Assembly (NCBI RefSeq): GCF_030272615.1
Contig: NC_081413.1
Location: forward strand, 565,827,010 to 565,891,009
Origin: Cryptomeria japonica
Taxonomy: Eukaryota > Streptophyta > Pinopsida > Cupressales > Cupressaceae
Length of the DNA stretch: 64,000 nucleotides
Direction: 5' to 3'
The notes beneath the pieces were generated by a model. It ran no database searches and had not been told where the DNA came from. It worked only from the letters and a program-made list of their open reading frames with translations. Shown piece by piece: positions 33,785-45,330 of the stretch (its first letter is position 1; each line of letters starts with the position of its first letter). The position numbers and the translations under genes are program-made.

Positions 33785-34500
33785 TTGAACTCTCTTTATC
33801 TTTCCCAAACTATAGACCCATCTCTCCCCCTCTCTTTTCTCTCTCACTTCACTCTCCCCTCTCTAGGCACATACTACCCTCTCTATCGTTCACTTCTTCC
33901 TTACCCCCATTTCTATCCTTCACTTCTTGCTCTATATTCTTCTCTCTCACTCTCTTATTATTTCTCTCCCCTCCCTCTCCATTATCTTGATCACTACCTA
34001 TCCCTTCTATCCTCTGTCTCCCCATATCTAGGGCTCTCTCTCCCTTCCTATTTACCACACTACCTCCCCCTCCCTATATTATTATCTGCCTCTCTCTCTC
34101 CCTCTAGGTTTCTCACCTATGTAATTTCCCACCCTCTAGTTCTCTCCCTCCCTCACCACCATTCTCTCCCTCCCCCTTACCCTTATCCATGTATGAAATC
34201 TCTCCCTCTTATCTCTCTCTCCAAACCTATCTATCTCTGCATTCCTTAGGTCTCTCACTCCCTCCATGTCTACCTCTCCATCCATCCTCTCTTACTCATC
34301 TCTTTGTTCTTCTATCTCTTATCTTCTCCCTCCCTCCCCTCTCTAGGTCTCTCCCATACTTTCTTCCCCTCTCCCTCTCTATCTCCCTCCCCCACTCTCT
34401 CATATTCTCTCTTCCTCTCTTATTCTCTATCTCCATTGTCTAGGTCACCTCTCCATCCCACCCTCTCTCCCCTCTCTAGGTTTATCCCTATCTACCTCTA
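33785..34500 (+). repeat. Second pyrimidine-rich low-complexity tract
   Basis: About 700 bp of CTCTCCCTCTCTAGG-type text. It is very low in purines except for recurring TCTAGG words. It abuts the palindromic array that starts near 34535. The long ORFs on both strands are composition artefacts. Confidence 0.85.
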
Positions 34501-34534
34501 CATATAGGCTTAAACTATCTACCATCAATCTTGT

Positions 34535-36820
34535 ACCCACGTGTTAGGGGTCATATGGGGTTCTAAGGAGCCACATGTGTTAGAATACTATATGACTCCT
34601 TATGAAATCATATGATCCTAAGGGGTCATATGGTGTCGCCAAGGGTCATATGGTGTCGTTAGGGGTCATTTGGGGCCAAACATGTGTTAGAACACCATTT
34701 GATCCCTTAGGAGTCTATATGACCCATTAGGACATCATATGGTCCTAAGGGGTCATATGGTGTTATTAAGGGTCATATGGGGTCCTTAAGGGAAACACGT
34801 GTGTTACAACACCATATGACCCCTATGACATCATATGACCCATTAGGACATCATATGGTCCTAAGGGGTCATATGGTGTCATTAGGGGTCATATGGGGTC
34901 CTAAGGGGTGACACATGTGTTACAACACCATATGAACTTTTAGGACACCATATGACCCCTTAAGACATCATGTGGTCCTATGGGGTCATATGGTGTCCTG
35001 AGGGGTCATATGGTATCCTAAAGGGTTATGTCATGCACAAGGATGTTAAAATGGGTCATATGGTGTCTTAAAGGATCATACAGTCTCTTGAAGGGTCATA
35101 TGGGGTCCTAAGGGATCATATGGTGTCTCAAGGGTCATATAGTGTCCTAAGGGTTCATATGGTACCCTTAGAAGTCATATGGTGTGCTTAGGAGTCATAT
35201 ATGGTTGTTAGGGATCATTTGGGGTCCTAAGAGACCACACGTGTTAGAACACCATATGACCTCTTAGGACACCATATGACCCATTAGGACATCATATTGT
35301 CCTAATGGGTTATATGGTGTCCTAAGGGGTCATATGGTGTCATTAGGGTTCATATGGTGTCTTAAAGGGAACCACATGTGTTAGAACACCATGTGACCCC
35401 TTCGGACATCATGTGGTCCTAAGGGGTCATATGGTGTCCTAAGGGGTCATGTAATGTACTAGGATGTCAAAATGGGTCATACGGTGTCCTGAGGGGTCAT
35501 ATGGTGTCCTGAGGGGTGATATGGGGTCCAATGAGGTCATATGGCATCTTGAGGGTAATATAGTGTCTTAAGAGGTCATATGGTGTTATTAGAGCTCATA
35601 TGGTGTTGTAAGGTGTCATATGGCATTGTTAGGGGTCATTTGGGGTCCTAAGGGGCCACATGTGTTAGAATACTATATGACCCCTTAGGACATCATATGA
35701 CCCATTATGACATCATATGGTGCTAAGGGGTCATATAGGGTCCTAAAGGGAAATACATGTGTTAGAACACCATATGACCCCTTAGGCACCATATGACCCA
35801 TTAGGACATCATATGGTCCTAAGTGGTCATATGGTGTTCTAAGGGGTCATATGGTGTCAGTAGTGGTCATATGGGTTCCCAAGGGGCCACAAATATGTTA
35901 GAATGCTATATAACCCCTTATAACACTATATGACCAATTAGGACATCATATGGTCATAAGGGGTCATATGGTGTCCTAAGGGGTCATGTCATGTACTAGG
36001 ATGTTAAAAGGGGTCATATGGTGTCCTTATAGGGGCTTCAGTGGCTAGGCAATATTATATCACATGCATTCATATTGGGGGGCATAATATCCGAAAAAAT
36101 GAGGGTGAAATATATTTCCCATCTGTGAAAATAGGGGGGTTTTTAATTCCAGCTATGAAAATATACAAAATTTGGTGAAAATAAGGATGCTTTTAATTTC
36201 GGGCTTTGTATTGGGAGGGTGTGACAAAAAAAGAGTGCAGGGCAATATTTTTTGAAAATAGGGGGATTCTTTAGTATGCCATGAACACATGTGCTATAAC
36301 CTAAATTCACTAAGTGAATCCAATGTGGTTGTCCTAAGGGGTCATATGGTGTTGGTACGGGTCATATGGGGTCCTAAGGGGCCACACATGTCAGAACACC
36401 ATATGACCCATTAAGACACCATATGATCTATTAAAACATCATATGGTCCTAAGGTGTCATATGGTGTCTCAAGGGGTCATATGGGCTCCTAAGGGGCCAC
36501 AAATATGTTAGAACACTATATGACCCCTTGGGACACCATATAACCCATTAGGACATCATTTGATCCTAAGGGGTCATATGGTGCTCTAAGGGGTCATGTT
36601 GTGTACTAGGTTGTTAAAAGGGGTCATATGGTGTCCTAGGGGTTCATATGGTGTCCTTAGGGATCATTTGTGGTCCTAAGGAGCCACACATGTGTTAGAA
36701 TACCACATGACCCCTTAGGACATTGTATGACCCCTTAGGAAATCATATGGTCCTAAGGGGTCATATGGTATCCCAAGGGGTCATGTCATGTACTAGGATA
36801 TTAAAATGGATCATCAAGAT
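34535..36820. repeat. 2.3-kb palindromic higher-order array
   Basis: The array is built from a 20-bp unit close to GGGTCATATGGTGTCCTAAG and its reverse complement. About 12 blocks start with GTGTTAGAACACCATATGAC-like text (near 34578, 34684, 34801, 34917, 35241, 35378, 35663, 35759, 35896, 36391, 36505 and 36692). In each block a few reverse units come first and forward units follow, so each block can fold back on itself. It is interrupted by a MITE at 36032-36321 and ends in a PMD exon. Confidence 0.85.
36032..36321. mobile_element. MITE-like element, copy B
   Basis: This 290-bp element is a diverged, inverted copy of 31923-32214: GGGGCTTCAGTGGCTAGGC at the left, ...TTCACTAAGTGAATCC at the right. 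The 20-bp array resumes after it, so it was inserted into the array. The target duplication is unclear. Confidence 0.6.
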
Positions 36821-37065
36821 CCTCCACACATCCAACAATGTGATAGTGGCCTCTCCTATGGGCAGAATGAAGCTACAAGTCCTATTGTCCCACCTCTCCA
36901 CCAATGCAGTCATCATGGTTGTATGTTCTCTAATCCTTGGGCATCGAACCATAAAATCCAATCCCACTATACTCATTATCTCTAGCTTATCTTTCGCTAA
37001 CCGCCTGTATAGCCTCATCGTCGTCGGGTAGTACTCTCTTGATCCCAGTGGTCCTAAGTCCACCT
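36761..37065 (-). pseudogene. Plant mobile domain exon, truncated
   Basis: The minus-strand reading MDLGPLGSREYYPTTMRLYR then MMTALVERWDNRTCSFILPI then GEATITLLDVWRILMI matches the start of the PMD domain at 10590-10740 (LAERWHFETCTFYLSMGEMT, VTLEDVYRILRIP). A splice-acceptor-like TCCTGAATGTAG directly precedes it (minus strand). Downstream the exon is cut where the 20-bp array begins, so only the first part of the domain remains. It is antisense to the element whose 3' LTR starts at 39568, the same arrangement as in the 16.2-kb element. Confidence 0.75.
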
Positions 37066-39418
37066 ACATTCAGGAAAATGACTTCATTAACCCTTGTCAT
37101 CCTTTCTATGTCTACCCTATTGTATGTCTGAAGCATTCATGTTTCCCCCGAAGCCAACTTCTGCACACCTACCCCATTTCTACCCTTTATGGCACTCACA
37201 CCAATTCATTCAATGCATGCACCAAAACCGTGGCACTCATGCTACGCCACAATCATACATGCTAAAGCCCTCTCCCTACCCCAGACCTAGGCCCTACCCT
37301 TGACCGGTGCGGGTGCTCATGCCACGCACATATGCCCACCTAGAACCCCCTCATACCCCCCAAACCCCGCGGGCACTAGCGCTATTTGCCACTGCTCACG
37401 CTAACCTAGGGGTGCACACGTTGAAATGGTGGTGCAGGAGCACCGAGTGAACCAAGTGTACCTCCTGATTCCAATGACCTATATGGGGTCAACTATGAAA
37501 ATTGAGTTCTAGATGGTTTCTTGTGTCAAATAAGGTCTAATGAGTCCAATATCATTGTAATAAGGTCATTTGACCATTCATGTAATCAAGTTGTCTAGAT
37601 GGTCCTAGGAAGGTCCTCATTTGGCCAATCTTATGAAAATGAGTCAAAATGGGTCAAATTGATGTAATAATGTATGATTTGGTTCCAATGGTCCTTTCAT
37701 GTCTATTTGGACCTATTTCAATATGTTTAAGGTGATGGTTTAGGAAAATGTTGAAAGTTGTCATTATTAACAAATGTTGTCATGAGCAACTTTACTTTGT
37801 AAAAGGCAGTTTTATGTCTCTAACGGCTAGTTCAGTTTGAAAAATGGTTGGAGGAGGTTGTTTTAATTTTGGGTGACACCTTTAAGTTCCCCAAACCCCG
37901 AAATATGTAAGTGTGTGTTGATTTGATTGGTTTGAGAAGGAAATTGAAGCATCAAAACTGTTGGAAATGAAGGAAATCATCTAATTTCTATTGATTGCAT
38001 ATGAAGGTGGTCAAGAATGATCATCACATAGATCCTAAAACTAGATTATTTTACTTTTTTTTTCATTTGGTGTGAATCCTTGAAGTTATCGCTGCCCCAT
38101 TCTACAAGCAAATCTCTATGAGGTAGCCTAAAACCCTCAAACCCCTAGGGTTTGATTGTAATAATGGGTTTTGGCCTATCAATCCTTAACCAAACACTTT
38201 TCTGTTATAGGATATGATAGGCCACTATTTTATATGCCAATTCCAAGAGCCATTAAGAGGACACAACAAGGCGAAGAGGATGGAGAACTAACCCTAGGTC
38301 TGGCATCTCTATGTGACAGACCGGTTTGATGAGTGTAGTGTGAGAGAATTGGGTGGTAGAGCATTGGAAAGGGATTTTAACATGATAGAGGATTATTTTG
38401 GAGGTTGACACAAAATTTCATGGTTAGGGATAGTCATCTTTTAGGAGAACCAAGCAAGTATGTGATAGGTGTTCAGTCAAATAGGCCTAATAGCCTTATT
38501 AGGTCTGTTAGTGCAGTATTGGTTGGGATATCTGCAAGTTGGTCTGGTACCGAAAACTGAGATATTGTTGAGAACTCCCAAAAGAGTATCTAAAAATATA
38601 ATTTATTTTCCTAGATCCTTAGAGTGTCAAAAGTTATCACCTAATTCCTTCAAATGGAGGTCTAATTGTAACCAGTTCTGTTTGTGGGCAAGTGAGTCAA
38701 AATCGATGTTTTGGTGGGTCTAAACCATGAAATCCTATTTCATTTGTGTTAAGGTGTTGTGTGAACACCCCTCGAAGGGTTGTTGTATTGAATTGGTCAA
38801 GTGGGCCATTCAAACCCCTAAAGACAAGCAGTAGCCCACTCATGTATGCAAGGGTGTGTGTAGTCACACAAGACTTGAGAGTGTTAGTTGTTTGTAAGTG
38901 GACATATTGGAGACCTTGAGTCTCCCAATGCATTTTTTAGTGTCATTGAACCTTTGATTGACTTGGTTTTGTGTAAGGACCCTTTGGTAGTAGGGTTTTG
39001 GTTGAGTTTGCAAGCCTTAGAGGTTGGTTGGTTCAAGCTTATCCTTCCACTCTGTTGCCTCCTCATCAAACAACCATCAGCACGCCCATCTCACTAAATT
39101 TTTAGCCTAATTTTAGTCTTGAAATACTACCCTAAACTACCAAATCACAAGGTGGGCCTAGGGTACATACTGGTGGACCATAGTGGGTTGGTCTCTCGTG
39201 TCGGTGAACCCTCTTTGTGCGATGCTCATGTGTAGGAATGCAATCTATCTCTCTTTCTTCTTTCTAGGCTCTAATATTCTCTAATAGCTATGTGTGACAA
39301 TGTCCCTTCATTGGGCCCTATGGGGCTTATATGGGCCCCCCTCGTGGGCTCGCTCCTTCATCTCTCCCCTTCTTCTATCTCACATCCATTTATTATTCTC
39401 TATCTTTCTTTCTTCTTT
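37066..39418. other. 3' region of a plus-strand Tat-type element; probable intron of the antisense PMD gene
   Basis: No supported ORF lies here. 37130-37450 is GC-rich and, on the minus strand, carries repeated GCATGAGYGCC-like words, comparable in position to the GTCTGTG block in the other copy's intron. The segment at 39410-39567 is collinear with 9164-9320 (shared TATGCCCCCTCGAGA and AAGAAAGAAAG on the antisense strand), which ties it to the same family. Exon 1 was not found. Confidence 0.45.
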
Positions 39419-39469
39419 TCGAGAATTTTTCGCAAATTTTTTTCAAAACAAATTCCAAAAAATTCTCGA
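39419..39469. other. PPT-proximal stem-loop, second element
   Basis: TCGAGAATTTTT (39419-39430) is the inverted repeat of AAAAATTCTCGA (39458-39469), with further AAATT/AATTT pairing inside. It lies 82 bp before the polypurine tract, against 86 bp in the 16.2-kb element. The outer TCGAGA is shared and the inner arm differs. Confidence 0.65.
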
Positions 39470-39551
39470 GGGGGCATACACCACCCACGCTTTACGTCGG
39501 GGCATTCTCCTTCTCTTATCTTTTACCCATTGCCAATTTTTGTCACTGCAT

Positions 39552-39567
39552 AAAAGAGGGGCAAAAA
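39552..39567 (+). other. Polypurine tract
   Basis: AAAAGAGGGGCAAAAA sits directly before the LTR start at 39568, as in the 16.2-kb element (minus strand 9177-9164). Confidence 0.8.
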
Positions 39568-40760
39568 TGTAGACACTTAAATTAATTATTTTAATTAATT
39601 TAACCCTCCTACATAATTAATTAATTTAATTATGTTAGCCTCTATTCTTCTCAATATTAATTGAATTTAATCTAATTAATATTGTCACTATAGTCCATAT
39701 AATTGATTTATTTAATAAGTCAATTTTTCCTTCTTCTAAATTATTCAAAAATTAATTATTCTTAATCCCCATTTAAAAAAAATATATCTCAATTAATTAA
39801 TTATTCCATATAATTCCTACAAATCACCTTTTCCTAATCCATCATTAGTTTAGTTGATTCTTCTAGAAACTCTCTTAATCCTACTTAGCATTATTATCCA
39901 ATTTTTAATTACTCCCACTCATTCTCTCTCCTAGTCAAATCCTCCTACAAATCCCACTTACTCCTAATCCTCACCTAATTCTTCTAAATAGTCCCCCTAA
40001 TCTCTTATTAGTGCCTAGTCTCCATGATTAAACACAAAAGTCAACCACAACCATTTATGGCTAAATCTTCTTGTCCCCTTCCTCACCTTCCACCTTAAAT
40101 GCTCCCTTTTGGGTAAATGTGAGATTTTTAAAATCTCACATTCTCTCATGCTTCTCATCTTCCCAAGGAATTTTAAAATTCCTTTTCCCTTTTCCAATCT
40201 CCATGCACACAATATCTTGAGATTTTTTAATCCCATGTGCATCCCCGAATGAATTTTTAATTCCCTTTATCCTTCCTAGGTGCATTGGAAACTCTTTCCC
40301 ATGTACCTTGACGAGGGTGGAGACAAGAAATGCCTTTATGAAAAATCTCTTGGTCTCCAGCCCCATTATCATGTCATTGTCCCTTGATCCATGCGATCTC
40401 TTCCTCTCAATCCTATCCCTCCATTTCTTTTCAATCCTAACCGTCCATTTTCCTCCATCCAATTCTATAAATTGGGGTCTCCATTCCCTCATTGGACATA
40501 TCCAATCCAAGTAATCTTATGCTATTAGTTTGAGTTTATCCATTCATCAAGAACATCAACATTATAGCCATATTTGCATCCATAATCCATCTTTGAGCAC
40601 TTATCCTTCATCCATATCCATCCCTTGTTGTGCGATTTGGAGAGCAACCCATATCCCAATATTGGACCAATCTAAACAAGTCGAGGAGGGGCACATTCTT
40701 GGCTTCAAAAAGAGTCCAAATCGGAGGAACAAGAGAGAACCCTCTCTTGCAAGGTATAAT
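39568..40760 (+). repeat. 3' LTR of a plus-strand Tat-type element
   Basis: It starts TGTAGACACTTAAATTAATT right after the polypurine tract and then runs through TTAATTAA-rich sequence like the other LTRs. A TATA box (TCTATAAATTGGGG) is at 40463-40476. The right end is approximate: it is lost near 40760, where the neighbouring minus-strand pseudogene's 3' sequence begins. The rest of this element to the left is replaced by the palindromic array. Confidence 0.65.
40465..40472 (+). promoter_or_regulatory. TATA box in the LTR
   Basis: TATAAATT lies in a TCTATAAATTGGGG context, about 0.9 kb into the LTR. Support comes from sequence and position only. Confidence 0.45.
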
Positions 40761-40880
40761 GGTGTTAGTTTATGCATTTTATTTGTGTAATAGGTTTTGA
40801 AGGGACCTTGAAACCCTTTACAAAATATCCTTAAAAGATGAAAAAAATTAAAACACAAGAAAAAACAAACAACAGAAAAA

Positions 40881-42536
40881 CTAGCACAGTTCTTGGCAAA
40901 AACTGACATAAAAGCCCAACAAAACCAGCAACGTCCAGCCAAAATAGAAAAAAGACAAATTACTTAATGCTTTTAAGGGCATTAGCCAAGTTTCTGCTAA
41001 TCCCTTGCAAATCTTTGATATTATCCCTAAGCATTGGGATTTCCTTAAAAGAGGCCAAAGCAACTTTTTCATACTCACCCTAGTCCTTTTGGGCACACCA
41101 CCAGGAGCACCTTCCACGTTCCTTGCCTCAGTAGCCTCCTCCTCAAAATCTAGGTCCATCAGAGGTTTGGAAGAACTGGAGCCATCAAGGAACTTGGTAA
41201 TTTCCTCCATATTCCTGGTCACAGAGGTAAGGATATCTAGAATCATAACCAGAAAGTTCTTCATAGCTGTTTTTCCTTCCTCCATCTTGCTAATCTGAGA
41301 TTCCAACTTCTCCGCTTTTTCCTCCATAACCTTTTTCCACTACTCCTTGTTACTTTCATCTCTATTTCCCTTCTCTTCCTGCTGCTTATCAATTTTTTCC
41401 AATTTGTTGATTTTTTCATATACCCACCTATCAAAACCCATTCGGGCCTCAGACTGGTTTTTGAGTTTATCTAGAATAATCCCATCTCCAGCTTTATCAT
41501 GTTTCCTACTCATTTCTCCCTTCTCCTTCTCTTGCTCAGTTTCCATTTCCCTTTCCTCCTTATTAATCTGATTGTCCTGATCCTCCATACGCTGGCTATT
41601 AACATTACCAATACTCATGTTGTGGGTAGGGCTATTATGATCAGAACCATCTTCTGCTCCTCCTTCCTCTTCCCCCACTTCCTCTTCTTTCCAACTTTCC
41701 TCTCCATCAGACTCATCTGTCTCCATCTCACTTCCATCTTTTCCCATGTCCTCAGAATCAGCCTCTGTATCCTTTTCTTTACCCATGTCCTCTTGAAATT
41801 TCTCCACAATGGCTTTTTTAACCTTTTTTCTTTGAATCAACTCATCCTGATTGGGCCCACATTCTTCAATTTTTCTCTTTCCTTTCGTTGGCAACACTGA
41901 CAAGATTTTGTTTTCCCAGATAGCAAAAATTTTACAATGCTCATAGATGAGCAGAATAAGGCCATAATGAAGCACAATAGAAGAAGGGTTCTTACTATGC
42001 TTGTTCAAAGACCTCGACAAAGACCTGAAAAGGTAATAGGGAAGAGAGATCCTCTTCTCATGTCTAAAATTATTTAAAAGCACAAAATGGTAGGTTTGGG
42101 CCCTAGTGAAACGATCCTCCATAGTAATATATTCCATAATAGCATTAAGCACCTAGCCCCAGATTTTCTTGATATTAGAAGCATCATAGTACCCCCCTGA
42201 AGCTTTTCCTAATTTCACTCTCTCCTTCTCTTTACATGAAAAAAGCTCCACTGCATTATTAGACACTTTCAGGTCCCTAAAGAAGTTAAGACCAGAATGG
42301 GGCATACTTGTGACCGTAGAAATGAGGTTCGCGTCCAGCTTGAATCTAACCCCATGAATCTTAAAGGAGTCATTTTTCCAATTTTTAGTAACTTTGTTAA
42401 TTGCCAAGTTAACTCTTCTTTTATCGTAGTCTACCAATTTCTCCATGAAATGCATCATGAAACCCTTTTCCATCTTTGTCCATACCTTCGGCATCTCCCG
42501 CCATCTAGAAATATTATCAAGTTCCTCTCTTCTTAA
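40881..42536 (-). pseudogene. Acidic coiled-coil ORF, unrecognised, probably transposon-borne
   Basis: One minus-strand frame runs from about 42536 to 40881 (about 550 codons), broken only by TAG at 42153 and 41340. The N-terminal 250 residues look globular (MEKLVDYDKRRVNLAINKVT, LDANLISTVTSMPHSGLNFF, FTRAQTYHFVLLNNFRHEKR, VLHYGLILLIYEHC). An E/D/K-rich stretch follows (EEEVGEEEGGAEDGSD, EKEKGEMSRKHDK), then a coiled coil (MEEKAEKLESQISKMEEG), then a hydrophobic tail (FFYFGWTLLVLLGFYVSFC). The first part reminds me of putative plant transposon proteins, but I cannot name the family. The start is uncertain. LINE sequence lies directly upstream. Confidence 0.5.
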
Positions 42537-42714
42537 ATCACCCCCATTTTTGAATTCGTTTTACAATTTCTTTGCTTCTGCAACTTTAGAGATTTCTTCC
42601 AAATGACATGGCTTTTTGAAAATGCACACCCACAAAGCATGTGAAATTTTAATATTCTTGATTAGGACTATACCCTTATGACGTGCCATCATTACCTTTC
42701 TAAAAATGTGATTA

Positions 42715-44375
42715 TTAGTCATTAATGCTTCCATGATTAACGTACGATCCTACTTTCCCTATAAATCTGTCCTTTCTTATTAGTTCTTTAATATTAAAAT
42801 CAATATAATCTTCCCCTCTCCATATACTTTGAGCTTCAAAAATAATGCCAAGGTTAGCAAGGTCATCCGCAACCGCATTTTTTCCCCTAAAATCATGCTC
42901 AATAATAATTAATTTAAACCTTGAAATAATTTCTCTAGCATTAAAAATAATATTTTCTATAGTCCACGAAGGCTCAACTTCTCCCTTAAGGAATTTAATA
43001 ATGTTAAGAGAGTCTCCCTCCAACCATAGATTATCATGATTGAGATTTTTAGCCATAATCAAAGTATTCAATGTTGCTAAGGCTTCAACATAATGACTAG
43101 TTTGTTTACCCAAAGGGCCAGTAACAGCCACAAGGCAACTTCCAACAAAATTCCTAGCAATGCCCCCATAACTAGCATTCCCGGGATTTCCCTTAGAAGC
43201 CCCATCAAAGTTGACCTTGATCCTTCCCTGGGAAGGAAAGCACCAAAAAAGACCATCCCCACCTTTATCCTTGCTTTTTCTATTATCGGAGAGGTACCAT
43301 CTTTCATTAAAGTCTTCTTTAGCAACTAAACCATTATCAATTCCATATAAACATTCATAGATCCCTCTATAGATTTTATCCACCACAACTTCAGGGTTCG
43401 CATTTTTTTCACTAAAAATCCTATTGTTATGCTCCTTCCAGATATTCCATATGACAATAGGGAGAGTAAGTTTCCAAAGCTCAACATTCTTAGAATTGGA
43501 ACTAGGGCAAAACCATTGCCACCAAAATTCTTCCAGAGATTTTGGGAAAACCCAGCTCAACTTCCACCTATTAAAAATAATTTTCCAAATTTCTTGAGTG
43601 AAATTGCATTGATAAAGGATATGGCAAGCAGACTCCTCCTCCCTACAGCAAAGAGAACACCTATTAGGAAAAATAAATCCCCGCTTATGGAGATTATCAA
43701 GAGTTAGCACCTTATTTTGAATAAAAATCCAAAAGAAGACATTAATTTTGGGCGTCAACTTATTTATCCACACTTTTGCCCACACAGGGATCTCTTCCGG
43801 AACTTTGCAATGGATTTCCACCGATGAAGACACCTGCTTTTGAACCAGTCTTTCCATTCCTTAAGAATGGGGATTTCCTCCAACAGTTTATCCGTCAGCC
43901 AACTGTCCTCCCAGAATCTGATGATTCTCCCATTCCCCAATTTTCACTTTCTTCCAGCTGCAGCCCTAGCCATTTGAACTGCAATCCAAATTACAGAGCC
44001 TTCCACAAGAAAAGAATTTTCCATAAATTCTTCCTCAAATGGTTGCATGTGAGGGTATTTCTTTTTCCAAATTGAATTCTATTCCCTTCCCCCCCTTTCA
44101 TTTTCCAAATTTGTTTAGCTAACAAGGTATTATTCATAGTTAAAATGTTCCTTAACCCCAAACCCCCAAAAGCCTTAGAAGTGAAAATATTATTCTAGGC
44201 AATAAGGGGGATTCTATTTTTATCTTCCACTCCCGACCATAAGAATTTTTTTTTAATTCTTTCAATAGCCTTAGCAAACTTCTTGGGAATTTTGAACAAA
44301 CTAAGGGCATAGATAGGCAAATTTTGAAGGGTAGCCTTAAGCAACGTCACCTTACCTGCTTGGCTAAGGAGGGAT
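42715..44375 (-). pseudogene. LINE ORF2 3' part: RT thumb, zf-RVT and RNase H
   Basis: The end of an L1-type plant LINE ORF2. From 44375 the minus strand reads LLSQAGKVTLLKATLQNLPI, FLWSGVEDKNRIPLIA and AFGGLGLRNI, the usual C-terminal RT region, with stops near 44195 and 43970. The 380-codon open stretch from 43857 holds the zinc-binding domain (INVFFWIFIQNKVLTLDNLH, CSLCCREEESACHILYQC) and an RNase H domain (IKVNFDGASKGNPGNASYGG, EALATLNTLIMA, LWLEGDSLNIIKFLKG, ADDLANLG). The D-E-D residues appear present in the open part. No poly(A) tail is evident at 42715, so the 3' end may be lost. Confidence 0.88.
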
Positions 44376-44412
44376 CTTAATAATCTTGGTTTTTTATGTT
44401 ATTTGAGTTTAA

Positions 44413-45330
44413 ACTAACCTAATAATCTTGCGAGGTATTTTCCCCTGGTTCACTTCCTAATTCATCTTCATCTCTTTTGATGAAGCACTTGCTACCAAAC
44501 ACCTTGAAATACTTGACTGACAGTTTCCTATCATACCATAATTCATAAGGTGCCATTTTGTTGTTGACTCTTAGTTGAACTCTATTTAATGTGCATACAA
44601 CAATATGGACTACTTCTTTCCAGTATACATTAGGTAGATTAGCTTCATTCAACATTGTCCTTGCCATCTGCTTGACTATTCGGTTCTTCCGTTCCACAAC
44701 ACCATTTTGTCGTGGTGTCCTAGGGGATGAATATTATCTTCTGATTCCATGTCTCTCACAGTAGTCTTCAAATTCATTTCACGTAAACTCACCTCCACAA
44801 TCTGATCTTAAACATTTTAGTTTGTATCAACTTTCCTTCTTAACCATGATCTTCCTAAAGATTTTGAATCTTCTATAGGCTTGAGACTTGTCTTGCACGA
44901 ACGTGACCCATGTCATCCTTGAAAAATAATCTATAAGCAATATGAAGTATCTTTCTCAATTAAGGTCTCTTGTCCTTGTAGACCCACACAAATCAATATG
45001 CACAAGCTCTAAAGGCCTTGTAGCTGAGTACTCCTTTCTCTTGAAACTGATTTTAGTTTGTTTTCCTCTTTGACACTCATCACAAAAAGTGTTTGTTGGT
45101 TTGATAATTTGAGGTATGTGCCTAACATACCCTCTCTTGCTCACTTCATTAAGATTATCAAAATTGATGTGACCTAGTCCTCTATGCCATAGGGTAAGTG
45201 CATCAAGATGGTATGCAAAAAGGGGTATAAGTGGACACTTTTTTAATGAAATCAGGTAAACCTGAACTTGGAGGAGAAAGTTGAGAGCCATCCACTAAAG
45301 TTATGAAGATACTCAAAGAACAAATTTTGT
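44413..45330 (-). pseudogene. Ty1/copia GAG-pre-integrase and integrase fragment
   Basis: The minus-strand order is LTLWHRGLGHINFDNLNEVS, CDECQRGKQTKISFKRKEYS, PLELVHIDLCGSTRT (first Asp), LKCLRSDCGGEFT (second Asp), TPRQNGVVERKNRIVKQMAR (Glu) and YFKVFGSKCFIKRDEDE. These are the zinc-binding HHCC and D,D-35-E motifs of copia integrase. Several stops lie at 44700-44960. No LTR, gag, RT or RNase H is seen next to it, and a LINE abuts it at about 44380-44410. Confidence 0.88.

Noticed and set aside
33785-34507. A 154-codon plus-strand ORF and overlapping ORFs.
   Set aside because: Low-complexity CT tract, no protein-like features.
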